From positions 124,001-188,000 of the forward strand of contig CACWJY010000001.1 of the NCBI GenBank assembly GCA_902761355.1: 64,000 nucleotides of DNA. The letters are read 5' to 3'. The notes beneath the pieces were generated by a model. The model ran no database searches. It was given only the letters and a program-made list of their open reading frames with translations, and was not told the DNA's origin. Below are positions 25,329 to 34,396 of this stretch, piece after piece (the first letter of the stretch is position 1; every line of letters begins with the position of its first letter). This DNA comes from Fibrobacter succinogenes. GTDB lineage: Bacteria > Fibrobacterota > Fibrobacteria > Fibrobacterales > Fibrobacteraceae. The translations under genes and the position numbers were made by a program.

Positions 25329-26582
25329 ATGGCAAAGCTTATACTCCAATCTGTATTATTCCAAGGCAAGAAGCAAGATATTTTGATTTCTGAAAAAAAA
25401 TTTTCTAAGGTGGGCCAGCCTCTTACGGAACGTGATCGAGAAAAGGCTGAAGTGGTAAATTGTGATGGTCTTGCCATTGTTCCGCCGTTTTACAATGGTC
25501 ATTGTCATGCCGCCATGACTCTTTTGCGTGGCTATGCCGATGACATGCCGCTACAGGAGTGGCTTACAAAATATATTTGGCCTTTCGAAGCAAAACTGAC
25601 GAATAAGGCTGTTGAAATCGGAACTCGCCTAGCTGTCCTCGAAATGATCAAGTCCGGAACGGTATTCTTCGCGGATATGTACTGGCGCCGCGAATACACC
25701 ATGAAGGTTGTCAAGGAAATGGGTATCCGCGCCGCCATTGGCGTTACCTTTGCAGAAAATCTGGATACTCCGGAACACATCGAAGAAAATTTTGATTTTG
25801 TCCGCAAGCATTTGCATGAATCGGAACGAGTACAGATTGCGGTGATGCCACATTCCATTTACCTGGTCGGCGAAAAACTTTTCAAGCGTTGCGCGAAGAT
25901 TGCCCATGAAGAAGGAATGGTGCTTCATACGCATTTGTCCGAAACTCTTAAAGAGGTCCGCGACTGCAATAAGCAACATGGTTGCTCGCCGGTAGAATTG
26001 CTTGACCGATATGGGGTTTTGGATGAAAATCTGGTGGCTGCACATTGTGTCCATTTGACAGATTGTGATATGTCTTTGATGGCTGATGCGGGTGCCGCTT
26101 CGATTTTGAATCCGTGTTCTAACTTGAAGCTTGGAAGCGGTATTCCGAAGATTGCTAAGATGCTGGATAGTGGCATGTTGCTTGGTATCGGGACCGATGG
26201 CGCTTCATCTAATAACAACCTTGATATGCACGAAGACATGAAACTGGTGTCCCTGTTGGCCAAAGCGAACGGTCGCGCCGATACACTTCCGGCATGTGAG
26301 GTGCTGAATATGGCGACTGCTCACGGGGCTATGGCTTACAATATTCCTGCGGGTGTGATTAGCGAAGGTTTCTTGGCGGATGCTCTGTTGCTGGACTTAA
26401 AGAATGAAAGACTTAATCCGCTTCATAATCTCGAAAGCAATTGGGTGTATGCGGCTGATTCTAGTGCGATTCATTCGGTTATCTGTAATGGAAAGTTTGT
26501 GATGCGTAATCGTCATGTAGATGGCGAAGAAGATATTGTTAAAGAGGCTAATGCTTGTGCTTTAAAATTAGCCGGCAAATAA
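25329..26582 (+). CDS. Amidohydrolase, MtaD/TRZ-like (methylthioadenosine/S-adenosylhomocysteine deaminase type)
   Basis: 417 residues of the metal-dependent amidohydrolase superfamily. Metal ligands are in PPFYNGHCHAAMTLLRG (HxH), LHTHLSE, and GTDGASSNNNLDMHEDM. The stretch GYADDMPLQEWL and the whole layout fit the 5'-methylthioadenosine/S-adenosylhomocysteine deaminase group, which deaminates the adenine of these by-products. The related chlorohydrolase-like and guanine deaminase groups cannot be fully excluded from sequence alone. It is a single gene between a GGDEF gene and a cvpA gene. Confidence 0.85.
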   Translation: MAKLILQSVLFQGKKQDILISEKKFSKVGQPLTERDREKAEVVNCDGLAIVPPFYNGHCHAAMTLLRGYADDMPLQEWLTKYIWPFEAKLTNKAVEIGTRLAVLEMIKSGTVFFADMYWRREYTMKVVKEMGIRAAIGVTFAENLDTPEHIEENFDFVRKHLHESERVQIAVMPHSIYLVGEKLFKRCAKIAHEEGMVLHTHLSETLKEVRDCNKQHGCSPVELLDRYGVLDENLVAAHCVHLTDCDMSLMADAGAASILNPCSNLKLGSGIPKIAKMLDSGMLLGIGTDGASSNNNLDMHEDMKLVSLLAKANGRADTLPACEVLNMATAHGAMAYNIPAGVISEGFLADALLLDLKNERLNPLHNLESNWVYAADSSAIHSVICNGKFVMRNRHVDGEEDIVKEANACALKLAGK

Positions 26583-26586
26583 AAAA

Positions 26587-26605
26587 GTGCCGATTAGCTC
26601 GGCAC
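26587..26605. terminator. Intrinsic terminator between convergent genes
   Basis: GTGCCGA (26587-26593), loop TTAGC, TCGGCAC (26599-26605). The upstream A-run gives six T on the minus strand, making it a good terminator for the nadB-kinase-cvpA operon; on the plus strand the T-tract is weaker (TGATGTTTT). Confidence 0.75.
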
Positions 26606-26653
26606 TGATGTTTTATTCCTGCGTTGACAAAGGGGGGGGCGAACTTTAAGAAT

Positions 26654-27370
26654 CTATTGCTTTATAGGTTCTGTTGCTTTATCTGTAATTTCGTTGGCGG
26701 CTTTTTGTGCAGCCTCTTTAGCGGCTTCTTTTGCCGCATCTACCGCTTTGTCTGTTGCTTCTTTGGCGGCCCCTTTTGCTGCCTCAGTCGCTTTTTCGGT
26801 TGCTTCTTTGACTGCCTCGTTTGTTTTTTCGGCGGCTTTGTTAGCCATGTTTTTGGTAAATTCGGTTGCCTTTCGTTCTGCGACACCCACAAGGTCGATA
26901 GGTTCGGAGGAGTATCCCATTGCTTCTAGCGAGCCTTTATAGGCTGCGTAGGCGACTGCATCGTCGCGGGTTTCTTGGACGACTCCGCCAAAGGGGAGTA
27001 TGTGCAGAATGGTGAGCAATACAAAACAGATAAGAATGGCCTTGACGACGCCGAATATGCCGCCAAGAATTCGGTCGGCTCTGCCTGCAACGGTTCCTGT
27101 GATAGCCTTGTTTACCATGTGGCTTACAAAGAGTAAAGCGAGGAACGGAATTAGGAAACCGATGCAGATACAGACAAGCGTTGTCGAAAACGTACTTGTT
27201 TGTAAGGTGCTAGAGATCGTGTCCGAAAGAAGGTTGTTGGCAAAATAGGCTCCGGCGATAGCTGCTGCCCAGGCTAGTAAGCGGAATATTCCGCGCAAAA
27301 AGCCATGCCAAATTCCAATCAGCATAAAAAAGATAATCAAAACGAGGCAGACAATGTCGATGCTGTTCAT
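26654..27370 (-). CDS. CvpA-family membrane protein with long Ala/Lys-rich helical tail
   Basis: 238 residues. The N-terminal half has four hydrophobic helices and matches the CvpA family (DIVCLVLIIFFMLIGIWHGFLRG; LGGIFGVVKAILICF), membrane proteins linked to colicin V production and envelope maintenance. The last 75 residues are a repeat-rich charged helix (TEKATEAAKGAAKEATDKA and similar, with 11-residue-like periodicity) reminiscent of late embryogenesis abundant or apolipoprotein proteins. Normal CvpA is about 160-180 residues, so this tail is an addition. It is the last gene of a minus-strand run with nadB and a protein kinase. Confidence 0.85.
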   Translation of the reverse strand: MNSIDIVCLVLIIFFMLIGIWHGFLRGIFRLLAWAAAIAGAYFANNLLSDTISSTLQTSTFSTTLVCICIGFLIPFLALLFVSHMVNKAITGTVAGRADRILGGIFGVVKAILICFVLLTILHILPFGGVVQETRDDAVAYAAYKGSLEAMGYSSEPIDLVGVAERKATEFTKNMANKAAEKTNEAVKEATEKATEAAKGAAKEATDKAVDAAKEAAKEAAQKAANEITDKATEPIKQ

Positions 27371-27377
27371 TGTTGAA

Positions 27378-28448
27378 TTACTTTATAATGAAATAGGTGA
27401 TTAAATAGCTAATAAGAGCACCAAGGAGAGTTCCTATGATCGCTCCCTTAAAAAAGTGAAATTTAAAATACGTGGGATAGGTGGGCGGTGTTACGAAAAG
27501 GGTCTCGTCAAGAGTTTCTGTTTTTTGCTTGATGGAGTCCTTAATGGCATAAATCCAATTGGCCATGTAGGGAACCATGTCGCGAGGCAGGTTTCTCATG
27601 ACGATTGAAACCTGTTCAGCAGCGTCAAAAGCGGTGAGGGGGCGCTTACGAGGATCTTTGTTCAAGAGCTTGACGATAATCTTTATGAGACGAGAGGGAA
27701 TCTCTTTGGAGAAAGCTTTTTCGGTGACCTTGAGCTTTTGAATTCGCTGAATGGTATCGCTGAAACTTGTCCCGCGGAAAAGATTTTGACCCATGAGCAT
27801 TTCGCATGCGATAATGCCAACTGCAAATAGGTCCGAGGCGGGGGTTGCTTCTTCACCGATGGTTTGTTCTGGGCTCATGTAGGTGACTGTTCCGAGAATG
27901 GCTCCGGTTTGCGTGAGTCGCTCGGCGTCTTCGCCTTTGCTGAATTTTAACGGAGATTCTGTATGGGCGATACCAAAATCGAGCAGATGGATACGACCGT
28001 CGTTATCGACCATGATGTTCGCTGGCTTTAGGTCTCGGTGAACAATTCCTTTGCGGTGAGCTTCGCCCAAGGCGCATAAGATTTCGTGCAGGATGCTGTA
28101 AACGACCCACAGGGGAGGCTGCTTTACTTTGTCTAGGATTTGACGAAGCGTTAGCCCATGAATGAATTCCATCGAAAGCGATAACTTGCCGTCTTTTTCT
28201 TTCCAAAGGGCATAGGGCTTTGTGATGGCGGGGTGGTTTAGATGTGCGAGAATATTGCCTTCTTGCAGAAAACGGCGGATGTTGATATCGCTGTCTTCGA
28301 TATCTTGCTGCATCTGCTTGACGACAACCATGCGGTCTAGAGACTTGTCGTGGCAAAGCCACAGCTTGCCCATGGCTCCAGAACCGAGTTCCTGAGTGGG
28401 CGTGTATCCGCCAATTTTAGAAGGCTTTGTATTCTTCGCTTCGGGCAT
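27378..28448 (-). CDS. Membrane-anchored Ser/Thr protein kinase (PknB type)
   Basis: 356 residues. The kinase domain (about 12-275) has the glycine loop ELGSGAMGKLW, the ATP-binding lysine in VVVKQM, the catalytic loop HRDLKPANIM, DFG as LLDFGIAH, and YMSPEQ. The C-terminus is a single hydrophobic helix (KGAIIGTLLGALISYLITYF) with almost nothing beyond it, so there is no external sensor domain. It phosphorylates unknown targets. It lies between nadB (9 nt upstream) and cvpA (7 nt downstream), in one likely operon. Confidence 0.93.
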   Translation of the reverse strand: MPEAKNTKPSKIGGYTPTQELGSGAMGKLWLCHDKSLDRMVVVKQMQQDIEDSDINIRRFLQEGNILAHLNHPAITKPYALWKEKDGKLSLSMEFIHGLTLRQILDKVKQPPLWVVYSILHEILCALGEAHRKGIVHRDLKPANIMVDNDGRIHLLDFGIAHTESPLKFSKGEDAERLTQTGAILGTVTYMSPEQTIGEEATPASDLFAVGIIACEMLMGQNLFRGTSFSDTIQRIQKLKVTEKAFSKEIPSRLIKIIVKLLNKDPRKRPLTAFDAAEQVSIVMRNLPRDMVPYMANWIYAIKDSIKQKTETLDETLFVTPPTYPTYFKFHFFKGAIIGTLLGALISYLITYFIIK

Positions 28449-28457
28449 TCTTTTTTC

Positions 28458-30041
28458 TTATTTCATCCCGTCTAAATAAATAGTGTGGTGCTTTGTCTTG
28501 GGGTCCAGATTCGGGTAGTCAAGAATATAATGGAGACCGCGGGATTCCTTGCGGTGGAGTGCTGCGGTAAGAATCATCTTGGAAACTTGCAAGGCGTTAA
28601 GGAATTCGAGGAAATAAAAATTCTCGGTTTCCTTGTTTTTGATGGCTGCGTCAACATCTTTCTGGAGGTCTTCGATGACCTTGAGTCCCTGATTCAAACC
28701 TGCTACGGTACGTACGATACCGCAGTGGGTCCACATCATGTCTTGCAGAATCTTCTTACGCTTGCGCCAGTAAGCGGCCTTGGTAAAGGAAACCTTTTCG
28801 GTCTTGCTGGATTTGGAAACGGTGATTTTATCTTTGGTTAGTCCGCTTTCGCAAATGTTGTCAACGGCGCGAATGGCGTAAACGACACTTTCCAAGAGAG
28901 AGTTCGATGCCAGACGGTTTGCTCCATGGACGCCCGTTGCGGCGACTTCGCCGCAGGCGTACAAGCCTTTGATTTCTGTCCTGGACCAAGTGTCGACCAG
29001 TACGCCTCCGCACATGTAATGTGCGGCGGGCACCACCGGAATCCATTGCTTGGTGATGTCGATGCCTGCTTCTAGGCATTTGGCGTAAATGTTGGGAAAG
29101 TGGCTCTTGATGTCTTTTGGCGTGCGGCCCGAAAGATCAATGAACATGTTGGGCTTGCCGAGGCGCTGCATTTCGCTGTGGATGGCGCGTGCCACGATAT
29201 CGCGGGGGGCGAGTGAATGCAGCGGGTGCACCTGGTTCATGAATTCTTCGCCCTTGTCGTTTTTCAGAATTCCGCCAAAACCGCGTACCGCTTCCGAAAT
29301 CAAGAATGGCTTCTTGAGACTGGGGGCATAAAGGCTTGTGGGGTGGAACTGCATGAATTCAATATCTTGCAGTGCTGCTCCGGCACGCGCTGCGATTGCC
29401 ATGCCGTCGCCACAGCTATCGTGGGGGCAAACGGTGTACTGCCAAATACGGCCTGCGCCACCAGTAGAAAGAATAGAGGCCTTTGCGTAAAGGTTTTCTA
29501 CGATGCCTGTCTTTTGATGGATAATCTTTGCACCGACGCAACGCTTGCTTTTGCCTTCGCCCTTGCAAATCAAATCCTTGATGTAGCAGTTTTCGATGTA
29601 GTGAATATTCTTGTGCTTGTGCAGTTCGCAAAGCAGAGCTCGCATGATTTCTTTACCCGTAAGGTCTGCTGCGTGCAAAATGCGGTGGTGGCTGTGTCCA
29701 CCTTCTAGGTGCAAGTCGAATTGGGTCTTGTCGGCGGGCGAGGGGGTGAATTGCACACCCCATTTGACAAGCTGGCGGATAGTTGCGGGGCCGCTCTTGG
29801 TCAAAATGTTCACAGGTTCCTTTTTGCAAAGGCCGGCGCCTGCTTCTAGGGTGTCGTCAATATGGAACTTAAACTTGTCCGTCTTTTCGGTAACGGTAGC
29901 GATTCCGCCCTGGGCGTAGTTGGATGATCCGTCTGGTTTTGCCCCCTTGGTAAGGATAACGACCGAGAGACCTTTCTCTGCTGCGTGTATGGCTGCACTT
30001 AAACCGGATATGCCTGCTCCCAGAACCAAAATGTCGTACAT
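28458..30041 (-). CDS. nadB: L-aspartate oxidase
   Basis: Oxidises aspartate to iminoaspartate with FAD, the first step of bacterial NAD synthesis. 527 residues, normal. The FAD-binding GAGISGLSAAIHAAEKG opens the protein; SSNYAQGGIA, the HHRILHAAD region and LYACGEVAATGVHGANRLASNSLLE are family hallmarks. The neighbours are a protein kinase and CvpA rather than nadA or nadC. A GGAG in the leader (AATGGAGTTCGGTC) precedes the ATG. Confidence 0.95.
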   Translation of the reverse strand: MYDILVLGAGISGLSAAIHAAEKGLSVVILTKGAKPDGSSNYAQGGIATVTEKTDKFKFHIDDTLEAGAGLCKKEPVNILTKSGPATIRQLVKWGVQFTPSPADKTQFDLHLEGGHSHHRILHAADLTGKEIMRALLCELHKHKNIHYIENCYIKDLICKGEGKSKRCVGAKIIHQKTGIVENLYAKASILSTGGAGRIWQYTVCPHDSCGDGMAIAARAGAALQDIEFMQFHPTSLYAPSLKKPFLISEAVRGFGGILKNDKGEEFMNQVHPLHSLAPRDIVARAIHSEMQRLGKPNMFIDLSGRTPKDIKSHFPNIYAKCLEAGIDITKQWIPVVPAAHYMCGGVLVDTWSRTEIKGLYACGEVAATGVHGANRLASNSLLESVVYAIRAVDNICESGLTKDKITVSKSSKTEKVSFTKAAYWRKRKKILQDMMWTHCGIVRTVAGLNQGLKVIEDLQKDVDAAIKNKETENFYFLEFLNALQVSKMILTAALHRKESRGLHYILDYPNLDPKTKHHTIYLDGMK

Positions 30042-30186
30042 GACCGAACTCCATTGATGAGTTTTATTTATTACTATATAATAGATAGAAAAAATGCGCT
30101 ATTTCGGCATTATTTGGATGTAAAATAAAAGAATTTGTTTTTTTTTGCTACATTTTGCCCGACAAAATTTTTATGGAGTCTACTCT

Positions 30187-32139
30187 ATGTTAACGTGGAT
30201 TAATGAAAAAGCCAAGTGGATCATTGTTATCTTTGCCGCGGGTATCGTGGTGGGCCTTCTGGCCATGGACCGCGTCCCGAACCAGGGACACAGCTATCCG
30301 GTTGGCGTGGTAAACGACAAGAAAATCACGTATTCCGAATTTGATTCTCGTATCAAGAACATTGTGCAGAACCAGTATCAGGGGCAGCACCTCGAAGACG
30401 AACAGTATAACCAGTTGCGTACCGAAGTCTTCCGCAGCTTTGTTCGCCAGATTCTTTTGAACGAACAGTTCGAAAAGGCTGAACTGAGCGCCTCGGTTGC
30501 CGAACTTGAATCTGAATTCAGCCGCAATCCGGATGCTGTCCGTGCCCGCTTGGTGCAAGAAGCCCAGCGCCGCCTGTACATGATTCAGCAGCAGGCTACC
30601 AGCCAAGAAGACTTGATGCAGCGTTCTCAGGCCTACATCGCAAGCCTTCCGAAATTCCTTACCGATTCTACCTTCAATAAGGATGAATACGATGCTTGGC
30701 TTAAGACTCCCGAAGCATTCCGCTGGGGCGTAATGCTTCAGTTCGAAGAAGACCTGAAGGCCAACACAATTCCGATGCGCCAACTGCAGATGCTGGTCGG
30801 AGCTTCGGTTCACCCGACTTCTCTCGAAGCGAATTGGGCTGTTAATCGCCGCTTGAATGATTACGAACTGCAGGTGGCAGTCGCTTCTAACAACGACTTT
30901 AAGGCTGATGAAAATTCTGTGGATAGCGTGATGGTGGCTGGCTACTTTAACGCCCATCGCGATAGCTTCTTTGTGAAGAAGGATATGGCTCAGTTTGAAT
31001 TCGCCTACCTGCCGGTTGAAGCCACCGCTGGTGACGACGCTCGTATTCGCGAATATGCTATGACGCTTTATTATCAGCTGACGGACTCTTCTTCGACCAC
31101 CACGTTCGAAGACATGGCTCGCATCTCTTCTGAAGATCAGGGCACTGCTGAAAAGGGGGGCATCTTGAGCGACGACTATGTGGGTCGTGGCGTTTATGTG
31201 AAGGAATTTGAAGACGTTGCTTTCAAACTGGATTCTGGTGCTGTGTCCGAACCGGTGCGTACTCGTTTCGGTTACCACATCATCAAGAGCTACGGCAAGT
31301 CCAAGGATTCTACCGGTGCTGAACTCGTGAAGGTCGGTCATATCCTCCTGATTGTGAATGCTTCTTCTGAAACGATTGACAGCCTCGAAGGTATCCTTAC
31401 CAAGATTAAGGCTTCCGTCGATGCCGGAAAGAGCTTTGCTGAAGCAGCCAAGGAACAGAATCTTGACACCCATACTTCTAACTGGATTTCTCGTGGCGAA
31501 AATATCGAAGGCGTTGGTTACCTCAAGGGTCTTGGCGCCTATGCTTGGCCGAACGAAAATCTCCCGGACGAAACAAGCAAGGTTTCTCCGATCATGAAGA
31601 ACAACAAGTGGGTGGTCGTTGCTGAAAAGGTGAATGACCTCAAGGCTGGTGAACGAAGCCTTGCCCTTTACTATAACAGCATCAAGAATACGTTGCTCCG
31701 CAACAAGGCTGCTTCTGCTGCCGAAGCTTACCTGAACTCTGTTGCTGACAAGGTCAAGGCATGGGCTCCGGCTGACAGCGCTGCTGATTCTGCAAAGGTT
31801 GCTGCAAACAAGATTGAAAAGGTTTCTATTGAAACGGTGACATCTTCTGTGGATGGCTATGTGCCGGGCTTTGGCTACGGTAACGCTCGCCTTGCTAAGG
31901 CTCTTGAAAATGCTAAGGAAGGTGAATGGAGCTCTGCAATTGCTACGGATAACGGCGCTGTAATGGTGAAGGTCGTTTCTAAGAAGGCTCCGGAAGAAGA
32001 TGCTGTGAAGGCTGCTGTTAAGACGGATGTTGCCAACACTGCAAGCTTTGCTGCGATGAGCCTCTTCAATGAATTTGTCACGAATCTCGAAAACTCGACG
32101 GCTGTGGAAAGCAACCTCGACCTCTATTACAGAGACTAA
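30187..32139 (+). CDS. PpiD/SurA-like peptidyl-prolyl isomerase foldase
   Basis: 650 residues from the ATG at 30187, which has GGAG at 30175-30178; an earlier in-frame start at 30145 would only add leader sequence. One N-terminal membrane helix (residues 11-30) anchors a large periplasmic part: a SurA-N-like helical domain, a parvulin domain ending in RFGYHIIKSYG (about residues 275-368), and a second parvulin-like segment starting KVGHILLIV. The layout fits PpiD, which helps outer-membrane and periplasmic proteins fold as they leave the translocon. The C-terminal 150 residues are Ala- and Lys-rich. Confidence 0.88.
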   Translation: MLTWINEKAKWIIVIFAAGIVVGLLAMDRVPNQGHSYPVGVVNDKKITYSEFDSRIKNIVQNQYQGQHLEDEQYNQLRTEVFRSFVRQILLNEQFEKAELSASVAELESEFSRNPDAVRARLVQEAQRRLYMIQQQATSQEDLMQRSQAYIASLPKFLTDSTFNKDEYDAWLKTPEAFRWGVMLQFEEDLKANTIPMRQLQMLVGASVHPTSLEANWAVNRRLNDYELQVAVASNNDFKADENSVDSVMVAGYFNAHRDSFFVKKDMAQFEFAYLPVEATAGDDARIREYAMTLYYQLTDSSSTTTFEDMARISSEDQGTAEKGGILSDDYVGRGVYVKEFEDVAFKLDSGAVSEPVRTRFGYHIIKSYGKSKDSTGAELVKVGHILLIVNASSETIDSLEGILTKIKASVDAGKSFAEAAKEQNLDTHTSNWISRGENIEGVGYLKGLGAYAWPNENLPDETSKVSPIMKNNKWVVVAEKVNDLKAGERSLALYYNSIKNTLLRNKAASAAEAYLNSVADKVKAWAPADSAADSAKVAANKIEKVSIETVTSSVDGYVPGFGYGNARLAKALENAKEGEWSSAIATDNGAVMVKVVSKKAPEEDAVKAAVKTDVANTASFAAMSLFNEFVTNLENSTAVESNLDLYYRD

Positions 32140-32169
32140 TCGAGCCTAGACAGAAATTGCATTGTTTGC

Positions 32170-32177
32170 TATATTTG
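32170..32177 (+). promoter_or_regulatory. -7 element TATATTTG of the tRNA-Glu gene
   Basis: TATATTTG fits TAnnTTTG exactly and lies 12 nt before the mature 5' end of the tRNA, the right position for a tRNA promoter with a short leader. Confidence 0.5.
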
Positions 32178-32189
32178 GCAAACAATTTT

Positions 32190-32262
32190 GGTGCCATCGT
32201 CTAGCGGTCCAGGACACTGGCCTCTCACGCCGGTAACAAGGGTTCGAGTCCCTTTGGCACTA
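32190..32262 (+). tRNA. tRNA-Glu (anticodon CUC)
   Basis: A complete 73-nt cloverleaf can be folded. The acceptor stem is GGTGCCA with TGGCACT, the T arm is AGGG/CCCT-type with TTCGAGT, and the anticodon arm is CTGGC-CTCTCAC-GCCGG with anticodon CTC, reading GAG for glutamate. The CCA end is not encoded. A terminator follows directly, so it is a single-gene transcript. Confidence 0.95.
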
Positions 32263-32264
32263 TT

Positions 32265-32293
32265 AAACGGATTCCTGGTGGAATCCGTTTTTT
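32265..32293 (+). terminator. Intrinsic terminator after tRNA-Glu
   Basis: AAACGGATTCC (32265-32275), loop TGGT, GGAATCCGTTT (32280-32290) followed by more T. A perfect 11-bp stem. Confidence 0.92.
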
Positions 32294-32294
32294 C

Positions 32295-32302
32295 TATATT
32301 TG
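32295..32302 (+). promoter_or_regulatory. -7 element TATATTTG for the MBOAT pair
   Basis: An exact TAnnTTTG match directly after the tRNA terminator, 13 nt before the ATG at 32316. Here a GGAG (32307-32310) lies between element and ATG, so the mRNA has a short leader with a ribosome-binding site. Confidence 0.5.
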
Positions 32303-32315
32303 GATTGGAGGCTTT

Positions 32316-32714
32316 ATGCTCAAGAAACTATTTGTCCTTATGTTTGCCGCCGTGGTGTTTGCCGCGGCAGATCCCATTGCTATCGAAGGTCGCCTGACCG
32401 AAATCCCAGGCAAGATGCCGAGTAACGACCTATACAGTTATGTGTATGTATTCAAGTATAAGGTGCTGAAGGTGGAGTCTGGTAAACTGGATGCCAAGGA
32501 TGTTTTGGTGGGCGTTTATAACCCGCTGATTGCCCGCGGTAAGGTGAAAGACAAGATGGCGGACAAGTCCAAGGGAAATGTGGGCGAGTTCAAGGCGAAG
32601 GCTAAGCATAAGCTCAAACTTGTGCCGCTTGAAGGCAACTGGGATGGAGCTGTCGAAGATGAATACTTTGACGACGAATCTCCGCGTTACCTGGCCATCG
32701 AAGTGAATGAGTAA
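32316..32714 (+). CDS. Small exported protein upstream of an MBOAT acyltransferase
   Basis: 132 residues with a signal peptide (LKKLFVLMFAAVVFAAADP). The mature part is small, Lys-rich and beta-like; I do not recognise a family. The stop is 3 nt before the GTG of the MBOAT gene, so the two are coupled, and this protein may be the exported partner in the acylation pathway, as MBOAT enzymes usually need one. That role is inferred from position only. Confidence 0.65.
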   Translation: MLKKLFVLMFAAVVFAAADPIAIEGRLTEIPGKMPSNDLYSYVYVFKYKVLKVESGKLDAKDVLVGVYNPLIARGKVKDKMADKSKGNVGEFKAKAKHKLKLVPLEGNWDGAVEDEYFDDESPRYLAIEVNE

Positions 32715-32717
32715 CTA

Positions 32718-34136
32718 GTGGTTTTCTCTTCCCAGATTTTTCTTTTCTATTTCTTGCCGACTTTTCTGGTCGGCTACTTTGTGCTGCACAAGCTGCATGC
32801 AAAGCATTCGACGCTGAACTTTTTTATCACGATTTTTAGCTACATCTTTTACGGCTGGCTTGAACCGTGGCTTGTTTTTTTGATGTTCAGTTGCACTTTG
32901 GTGGTGTATGTGGCGGGGCGTTTTATCTCTGCACCGGGAGCTTCCAAATTGCAACGGAACTTGGCTCTGGGGGCTGCCGTTGCGGTTAATCTGGGGGCTT
33001 TGGGCTACTTTAAGTATTACATGTTTGCCATGGGCTTTTTGAATGACGTGGCGACCAAGCTTGGCTGTGAGCCGTTTTCGGTGATGACGGTCCTGTTGCC
33101 CGTGGGTATTTCGTTCTATTCGTTCCAGTCCATGAGCTATGCGATTGATGTATGGCGTGGAACTGCGCCTCCGGTCAAGAACTTTGCGACTTTTGCCTGC
33201 TACGTGGCCCTGTTCCCGCAGTTGGTGGCTGGTCCGATTGTACGCTACAATACGGTGGCCGAGGAGCTAGAAACTCGCACGCATACGCTTGAAAACTTTG
33301 TGCGCGGCATGGTGTTTTTCTGTTTTGGTTTTGCAGAAAAGATTTTTCTTGCGAACCAGGTGGGGATTATCGCTGACCGTGTGTTTGCGGCCGATGCGCC
33401 GGGTGTTCTCAATAGCTGGTGGGGCGCCTTGGCGTACATGTTCCAGATTTACTTTGACTTTTCTGCTTATTCGAACATGGCGATTGGCCTAGGCTTGATG
33501 CTAGGGTTCCATTTTCCGCGAAACTTTGATGGTCCGTATCGTTCAAGGAGCATTACCGAATTTTGGAAACGCTGGCATATTTCTTTGACAAGTTGGTTCC
33601 GAGATTACCTCTACATTCCGCTGGGAGGAAACCGCGTAGGTAAGTTCCGGCTTTATTTTAACCTGTTCTTGGTGATGTTTGTGAGCGGCGTGTGGCACGG
33701 CGCGAACTGGACGTTTGTTTGTTGGGGCCTTTATCATGCTTTCTTTATGATTGTGGAACGTGCGAACAACAAACAGGCTCTTTATTCTAAGTTGCCCAAG
33801 GTTGTGCAGCTTGCCGCTACGCAGATTATTGTTCTGTTTGGTTGGGTGCTGTTCCGGGCCGATTCTATAGGTGAAGCATGGCGTATGTGGAAGTGCATGC
33901 TTGGCTTGAATGCGGTGAGCTCTGCAGATCTAATCCTTTCGGCTGAAATTTTTACGCCTAGTTGTCAGTTTTTTATGGCACTGGCTTTTATGCTCTCGTT
34001 CTGGAAATTCCGTAGCTATGATTGGTGCGATAAGGTTTCGCCGTATCGTGTAGTTGTGGTTTTTGCCATTTTTGTGTTAGCGGTTCTAGCTCTGTTTACG
34101 CAGAGTTATAATCCGTTCCTTTATTTCCAATTTTGA
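32718..34136 (+). CDS. MBOAT O-acyltransferase, AlgI-like
   Basis: 472 residues with about ten membrane helices. The MBOAT signature is present: RSRSITEFWKRWHISLTSWF, then RDYLYIPLGGNR, and the catalytic-His stretch VSGVWHGANWTFVCWG. The N-terminus VFSSQIFLFYFLPTFLVGYF is AlgI-like. Such proteins move acetyl groups across the membrane for O-acetylation of surface polysaccharide or peptidoglycan. The start is GTG, 3 nt after the upstream stop. No AlgJ/AlgX or SGNH hydrolase gene follows; the small exported protein upstream is the only candidate partner. Confidence 0.92.
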   Translation: MVFSSQIFLFYFLPTFLVGYFVLHKLHAKHSTLNFFITIFSYIFYGWLEPWLVFLMFSCTLVVYVAGRFISAPGASKLQRNLALGAAVAVNLGALGYFKYYMFAMGFLNDVATKLGCEPFSVMTVLLPVGISFYSFQSMSYAIDVWRGTAPPVKNFATFACYVALFPQLVAGPIVRYNTVAEELETRTHTLENFVRGMVFFCFGFAEKIFLANQVGIIADRVFAADAPGVLNSWWGALAYMFQIYFDFSAYSNMAIGLGLMLGFHFPRNFDGPYRSRSITEFWKRWHISLTSWFRDYLYIPLGGNRVGKFRLYFNLFLVMFVSGVWHGANWTFVCWGLYHAFFMIVERANNKQALYSKLPKVVQLAATQIIVLFGWVLFRADSIGEAWRMWKCMLGLNAVSSADLILSAEIFTPSCQFFMALAFMLSFWKFRSYDWCDKVSPYRVVVVFAIFVLAVLALFTQSYNPFLYFQF

Positions 34137-34158
34137 TTAAAGTATAGTCTATAAAAAA

Positions 34159-34190
34159 AACTGACTCGGCAGAGCCGGGTCAGTTCTTTG
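34159..34190. terminator. Terminator hairpin after the MBOAT gene
   Basis: AACTGACTCGGC (34159-34170), loop AGA, GCCGGGTCAGTT (34174-34185), with CTTTG after it on the plus strand and an eight-base T-run on the minus strand. It ends the MBOAT transcript; the minus-strand T-run is stronger although no minus-strand gene ends here. Confidence 0.8.
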
Positions 34191-34396
34191 GGGGTTAGGA
34201 GGAGAACAAAGAGTTCTGGCATATAATGTACAAAATTTAGAGAGAGAAAAAGGGAAAAAAGCTGAAAATATTGTTATATTTTTATTACATTTGTAAAAAA
34301 GTTGTGATTTCTGATACAAAATACCCCTTTTTTCTGCTTTTTCTTCAGTTGCCCTAAAATGAAGGGGTTATATTTATTGATATAAATGGAGCGAAT

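Noticed and set aside
26624-26942. Cys/Phe-rich and Ala-rich plus-strand frames over the cvpA tail
   Set aside because: They mirror the Ala/Lys repeat codons of the CvpA tail on the other strand.
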